Shown here: positions 16,125 through 18,939 of the stretch, piece after piece
Layout: each line of letters opens with the position of its first letter
Position numbering within the stretch: the first letter of the stretch is position 1
Origin: Actinomycetes bacterium
GTDB taxonomy: Bacteria; Actinomycetota; Actinomycetes; Nanopelagicales; Nanopelagicaceae
Assembly (NCBI GenBank): GCA_014190175.1
Contig: BJFZ01000024.1
Location: 1 to 18,939, forward strand
Direction of reading: 5' to 3'
Length of the DNA stretch: 18,939 nucleotides
Made by a program: the position numbers and the translations under genes
Notes under the pieces: generated by a model
Database searches by the model: none
The model's input: the letters and a program-made list of their open reading frames with translations, nothing else
Told to the model about the DNA's origin: nothing

Positions 16125-16817
16125 GTGATCGAAAATAGTGAATTAGTAGAGATTATCCACCGCGCGCCATTATTTATCGCCCTTGATGATGACTCGGCGA
16201 ACGCGCTCAGAAAATCTATGGATGAAGTTAAGTTGACTCGCGGGCAAACCCTTTTCTCCGAAGGTGATGAGGCGGAATGTCTATATGTTATTGGTGAGGG
16301 GAAAATTAAACTTGGCACGGTCAGCGCCGATGGACGAGAAAATTTACTTTCAATCCTTGGGCCCGGAGATATGTTTGGTGAACTTTCGCTTTTTGATTTA
16401 AGGCCGCGCACTTCAACAGCGACAGCTGTTACAGATGCTCGTCTTTTTAGTTTAGGAAATGATGACCTACAAGAACTTCTTCGTTCGCGGCCAGAGGTTT
16501 CCTTCTACTTGTTGCAATCTCTGGCACAGAGGTTTAGAAGAGTAAGTGAAATTGTTGAAGACTTAGTATTTTCAGATGTCCCAGGACGAGTTGCGAAAGC
16601 ATTGATTCAATTATCTGGGCGATTCGGAAAGCCCACTGATGAAGGTCTTCATGTTAATCATGATTTAACTCAAGAAGAGTTAGCGCAATTGGTAGGTGCC
16701 TCTCGCGAAACAGTGAACAAAGCGCTGGCTGATTTTGCTGGTCGTGGTTGGCTTCGACTTGAAGCGCGCTCCGTGATCATTCTTGATGAAGAACGACTTT
16801 TAAAGCGCGCACGTTAA
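16125..16817 (+). CDS. crp: Crp/Fnr family cAMP-responsive regulator (GlxR / Rv3676 type)
   Basis: A 230-aa dimeric transcription factor. The cyclic-nucleotide domain has FGELSLF (E86) and RPRTSTA (R95, T96), the residues that hold the phosphate and ribose of cAMP. After the dimer helix, the C-terminal winged HTH contains DLTQEELAQLVGASRETVNKALADF (within 180-204), nearly identical to mycobacterial Crp, so its DNA site is inferred to be TGTGA-N6-TCACA. It is a likely global regulator of carbon metabolism; no adenylate cyclase is in the window. It starts with GTG and has no good Shine-Dalgarno, probably leaderless. It is divergent from nth and convergent with the RidA gene after 16 nt. Confidence 0.95.
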   Translation: MIENSELVEIIHRAPLFIALDDDSANALRKSMDEVKLTRGQTLFSEGDEAECLYVIGEGKIKLGTVSADGRENLLSILGPGDMFGELSLFDLRPRTSTATAVTDARLFSLGNDDLQELLRSRPEVSFYLLQSLAQRFRRVSEIVEDLVFSDVPGRVAKALIQLSGRFGKPTDEGLHVNHDLTQEELAQLVGASRETVNKALADFAGRGWLRLEARSVIILDEERLLKRAR

Positions 16818-16833
16818 ATAATTTCTAAGTGAA

Positions 16834-17298
16834 TTAACGAAGCGCTACTACCGCTTCAACTTCTACAGGTGCGTTCAATGGTAGTTCAGCAACTCCCACA
16901 GATGATCGTGCTGCTCGTCCTGCTTCACCAAATACATGCAAGAAGAGTTCGCTTGCACCGTTAACAACAACTGGCAAGCCAGTAAATCCAGGTGCGGCAT
17001 TTACGAATCCAACAATTTTTACAACTTGAACTACATCATCAAGGTCGCAAACTAATGAAAGTGCAGCAAGAACATTTAATGCACAAATTTGCGCTAAATC
17101 TCTACCTTCTTCAGGAGTTACATCTGAACCAACTTTTCCAACTTTTGAGATTGCTCCATTTACAGTTGGTAATTGACCAGCAGTAAAAACCAATTTGTCA
17201 TTCTTGATTGCTGGAAGGTACGCAGCTACAGGTGCGGCGGCTACTGGAAGTTCTAATCCCAATTCTGCAAGTTTTGCTTTCACTTTTTCATGTGCCAT
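16834..17298 (-). CDS. RidA family protein (YjgF/Rv3678c-like)
   Basis: A 154-aa member of the RidA superfamily, which includes imine/enamine deaminases that clear 2-aminoacrylate made by PLP enzymes. LVFTAGQLPTVNG near 36-48 and GRAARSSVGVAELPLNAPVE (127-146) contain the conserved Arg (R131) and the loop that form the active site at trimer interfaces. It is longer than classical RidA (about 130 aa) because of the N-terminal helix, as in the subgroup at this actinobacterial locus. The exact activity of that subgroup is not settled. Its ATG directly abuts the TAA of the DUF4177 gene, implying coupled expression. Confidence 0.9.
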   Translation of the reverse strand: MAHEKVKAKLAELGLELPVAAAPVAAYLPAIKNDKLVFTAGQLPTVNGAISKVGKVGSDVTPEEGRDLAQICALNVLAALSLVCDLDDVVQVVKIVGFVNAAPGFTGLPVVVNGASELFLHVFGEAGRAARSSVGVAELPLNAPVEVEAVVALR

Positions 17299-17457
17299 TT
17301 ATGCCAACTCTCTTTTCATGTAAGCAACCAATTGATCGGTGCTACCTGGTGCTGGAACAACTTGTATTAATTCCCAACCATCAGAGCCCCAAGTATCCAG
17401 AATTTGTTTTGTTACATGAGTCAAAAGCGGAACCGTTACATATTCATATTTAGTCAT
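17299..17457 (-). CDS. DUF4177 small protein (52 aa)
   Basis: A 52-codon gene starting MTKYEYVTVPLLTH and ending VAYMKRELA. It contains the DUF4177 core, with LDTWGSDGWELIQVVPAP followed by a final beta strand that ends in YMKRE. It sits 9 nt after the YqeY stop, and its TAA is immediately followed by the ATG of the RidA gene. A similar tiny gene is known next to the RidA gene in mycobacteria (Rv3678A, from memory). No function is established. No clear Shine-Dalgarno is seen. Family resemblance plus tight packing make it a real gene. Confidence 0.85.
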   Translation of the reverse strand: MTKYEYVTVPLLTHVTKQILDTWGSDGWELIQVVPAPGSTDQLVAYMKRELA

Positions 17458-17466
17458 TGTGCAATC

Positions 17467-17916
17467 TTAAGCGAGTGCAGCACGAACCGCTGCCGAGACG
17501 GCTGCCCCATCAGCCCGACCGGCAATTTTTGGCGATAGGAGTTTCATCACTAGCCCCATGCCTGCAGGCCCAGCTGCTCCTGATTCCTTCATCGCATCGG
17601 CGATTAAGGAGGCGAGTTCGGTTTCACTCAATGGTGTGGGCAGATATCTAGCGATAACTTCACCCTCAGCATTTTCACGCTCGGCTCTATCTGGGCGCTT
17701 GGCGTCAGCAAATGCTTGCGCAGATTCACGTCGCTTTTTCGCCTCGCGTGAGAGCACTTGAATCACCTCGGCCTCAGTTAGAACTCGGGCCTCTTTACCG
17801 GAGACTTCTTCATTGGTTATTGCGCTTAAACAAAGCCTTATAGTTGATAAAACTAACTCATCTCGAGCGCGCATCGCCTCTGTTAAATCATGCTTAAGTG
17901 AATCTTTTAGTCCCAT
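17467..17916 (-). CDS. GatB/YqeY domain protein
   Basis: A 149-aa protein matching YqeY: an N-terminal helical part (LKHDLTEAMRARDELVLSTIRLCLSAI), a middle block with VLSREAKKRRESAQAF, and the C-terminal tail domain with AEGEVIARYLPTPLSETEL and GPAGMGLVMKLLSPKIAGRADGA. That tail resembles the domain of GatB and GlnRS that touches tRNA. A stand-alone biochemical role is unproven. It is first in the YqeY-DUF4177-RidA operon and divergent from the metallophosphoesterase across 44 nt. No Shine-Dalgarno is seen; GATGAT (one change from TATGAT) lies 6 nt before the ATG, so this mRNA may also be leaderless. Confidence 0.92.
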   Translation of the reverse strand: MGLKDSLKHDLTEAMRARDELVLSTIRLCLSAITNEEVSGKEARVLTEAEVIQVLSREAKKRRESAQAFADAKRPDRAERENAEGEVIARYLPTPLSETELASLIADAMKESGAAGPAGMGLVMKLLSPKIAGRADGAAVSAAVRAALA

Positions 17917-17948
17917 GGCGCAATCATCTCACATTGATCCTTTCACTC

Positions 17949-17954
17949 TACTAT
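17949..17954 (+). promoter_or_regulatory. Putative -10 box of the metallophosphoesterase gene
   Basis: TACTAT ends 6 nt before the GTG at 17961, with no Shine-Dalgarno between them. The expected -35 position is poor. It supports the GTG start and a leaderless transcript. Confidence 0.4.
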
Positions 17955-17960
17955 TACCTC

Positions 17961-18791
17961 GTGATTAAGTTGCGCCAAGTTGAATTACCAATCTTTACAA
18001 ATGGCCAATCTCTACGCATTTTGCATTTATCTGATTTGCATCTGACTCCAAAACAGAAAAATAAGATTGCGGATTTGAAAAAGTTGAGTTCTCTCGATCC
18101 TGATCTGACCATAGTCACTGGTGATTTCTTGGCCCACCAAGATTCAGTACCCGCAGTTATTGCTGCTTTAGGTTCCCTACTGAGCAAGCCTGGTTTTTTT
18201 GTCTTCGGTTCAAATGATTATTTCGCCCCCACAATTAAAAATCCACTTTCATATTTATTTTCTAACAGCAGCGGCAGTCGGCTGGGAATAAATTTACCGT
18301 GGTTGAAATTACAAAATGAATTAGTTAAAGCCGGATGGTTAAATTTAAATCAACGTAAATTAATAACATCAATTAATGACATCACGATTGAGGCACGTGG
18401 AACAGATGATGCCCATTTAAATCGCGATGATTATGAAGTAGTCTCTGGCAAAAAAAATCCTGATGTCCACTTATCGATTGGGGTAACACATGCACCTTAC
18501 GCACGATTACTGGATGCCATGGCTAAAGATAATCTCGATTTAATTATCGCTGGACATACCCATGGTGGCCAAGTTCGATTACCACTTCCAAACTTTCTCG
18601 GTGGATCACGTGCTTTAACTACCAATTGTGATTTACCAACTTGGCGGGCCCGCGGCTTAAGTAAGGTTGCGGATCAACCTTGGCTACATATTTCTGCTGG
18701 GGTAGGAACTAGTCCATTTGCACCCTTCAGATTGGCTTCACCACCTGAGGCGACGTTATTAACCCTGACTAGTACAGCAGGTAATTCTTAA
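17961..18791 (+). CDS. Metallophosphoesterase (YkuE / Rv3683-like)
   Basis: A 276-aa calcineurin-like phosphoesterase. Metal ligands are visible as LSDLH (D25, H27), VTGD (D55), GSND (N85 area), THAP and [11 protein letters not shown]. The third motif reads GSND, not the usual GNH[D/E], so the catalytic histidine of that motif is absent. I recall the same in actinobacterial relatives ([13 protein letters not shown]), so it is a subfamily trait, not decay. There is no signal peptide or membrane anchor with this start. The frame is open back to 17898, but that overlaps the divergent yqeY gene; the GTG after TACTAT was chosen. In other Actinobacteria a penicillin-binding protein gene (ponA2) usually sits just before it; none is here. 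Confidence 0.88.
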   Translation: MIKLRQVELPIFTNGQSLRILHLSDLHLTPKQKNKIADLKKLSSLDPDLTIVTGDFLAHQDSVPAVIAALGSLLSKPGFFVFGSNDYFAPTIKNPLSYLFSNSSGSRLGINLPWLKLQNELVKAGWLNLNQRKLITSINDITIEARGTDDAHLNRDDYEVVSGKKNPDVHLSIGVTHAPYARLLDAMAKDNLDLIIAGHTHGGQVRLPLPNFLGGSRALTTNCDLPTWRARGLSKVADQPWLHISAGVGTSPFAPFRLASPPEATLLTLTSTAGNS

Positions 18792-18939
18792 TTAAATTCT
18801 TTGGCAACTAACTCGGCAATTTGTGCGGTATTAAGTGCTGCGCCCTTGCGCAGATTATCTCCACACAAAAATAAATCTAATGCGTATGGATCGTCAAGGC
18901 TTGCGCGCACTCGACCAACCCACGTTGGGTCTGTGCCAA
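18788..18939 (-). CDS. asd: Aspartate-semialdehyde dehydrogenase (3' end, runs off right edge)
   Basis: These are the last 50 codons of Asd, which reduces aspartyl phosphate to aspartate semialdehyde for lysine/diaminopimelate, threonine and methionine synthesis. The visible tail has [22 protein letters not shown] followed by [16 protein letters not shown], the conserved C-terminal block of Asd (the [11 protein letters not shown] stretch). Its stop overlaps the convergent metallophosphoesterase stop by 4 nt. Confidence 0.93.
   Translation of the reverse strand, partial: GTDPTWVGRVRASLDDPYALDLFLCGDNLRKGAALNTAQIAELVAKEFN

Noticed and set aside
16119..16144. Possible Crp autoregulatory site around TGTGATCGAAAATAGTG at the crp start
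   Set aside because: Only the left half TGTGA is present; the right half does not match TCACA and the site lies inside the coding start.
16067..16411. 114-codon minus-strand frame opposite the 5' half of crp
   Set aside because: It is antisense to a well-supported crp gene, has serine/proline-rich shadow composition and matches no family.
17914..17960. TGTGAGATGATTGCGC upstream of yqeY as a Crp site
   Set aside because: The second half-site TGCGC matches TCACA at only one base.
1..18939. tRNA, rRNA, CRISPR, insertion sequence, prophage or defence island
   Set aside because: No cloverleaf, ribosomal core motif, spaced direct repeat array, transposase or integrase was found; the genes are conserved actinobacterial core and tad functions.

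Overview
The window looks like a compact chromosomal segment of a low-GC, streamlined actinobacterium. Base composition is roughly 42-45% GC by eye. Most genes are packed with 0-15 nt gaps or 4-nt ATGA/GTGA overlaps, and the longest stretch without a convincing gene is about 210 nt. The gene families and their order match the actinobacterial block that in Mycobacterium tuberculosis runs approximately from Rv3644c to Rv3683 (recalled from memory, not searched), with several genes missing. A freshwater acI-type lineage (Nanopelagicales) is my best guess. It rests on the low GC, gene compactness and actinobacterial families, and no marker gene here proves it.

Left part (1-7335, all minus strand): the 5' part of holB (DNA polymerase III delta'), a gene encoding a fused MFS transporter and thymidylate kinase, topA (topoisomerase I) and hppA (membrane proton-pumping pyrophosphatase). 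topA, MFS-tmk and holB are separated by only 8-10 nt and look like one replication/nucleotide operon. A strong hairpin lies between hppA and topA. hppA has a GC-rich leader of about 208 nt that can fold as a three-way junction and contains a 9-nt tandem repeat.

Middle (7544-11346, all minus strand): a reduced tad/Flp pilus locus in the order CpaE/Ssd-like protein, TadA ATPase, TadB, TadC, tiny Flp-type pilin (DUF4244), TadE and a second TadE-like protein. Genes overlap or abut, except for a 103-nt spacer in front of the pilin genes. The helicase gene that gives several of these families their 'helicase/secretion neighborhood' name is absent. So is a prepilin peptidase.

Right part (11397-18939): a divergently oriented HAD hydrolase and acetyl-CoA synthetase (plus); a minus-strand cluster nth, CoA-pyrophosphatase-type Nudix hydrolase and CvpA-like membrane protein, coupled by GTGA/ATGA overlaps; a plus-strand Crp/GlxR-type cAMP regulator divergent from nth; a minus-strand operon GatB/YqeY, a 52-aa DUF4177 protein and RidA; a plus-strand metallophosphoesterase; and the 3' end of asd (aspartate-semialdehyde dehydrogenase) running in from the right edge.

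No rRNA, tRNA, CRISPR array, insertion sequence or phage gene was seen. This is a conserved housekeeping and pilus region, not an accessory island. The most promising unexplained element is the hppA leader. A second theme is that several genes begin with GTG (one with ATG) 6-8 nt after a TANNNT box and have no usable Shine-Dalgarno sequence, which suggests leaderless mRNAs.
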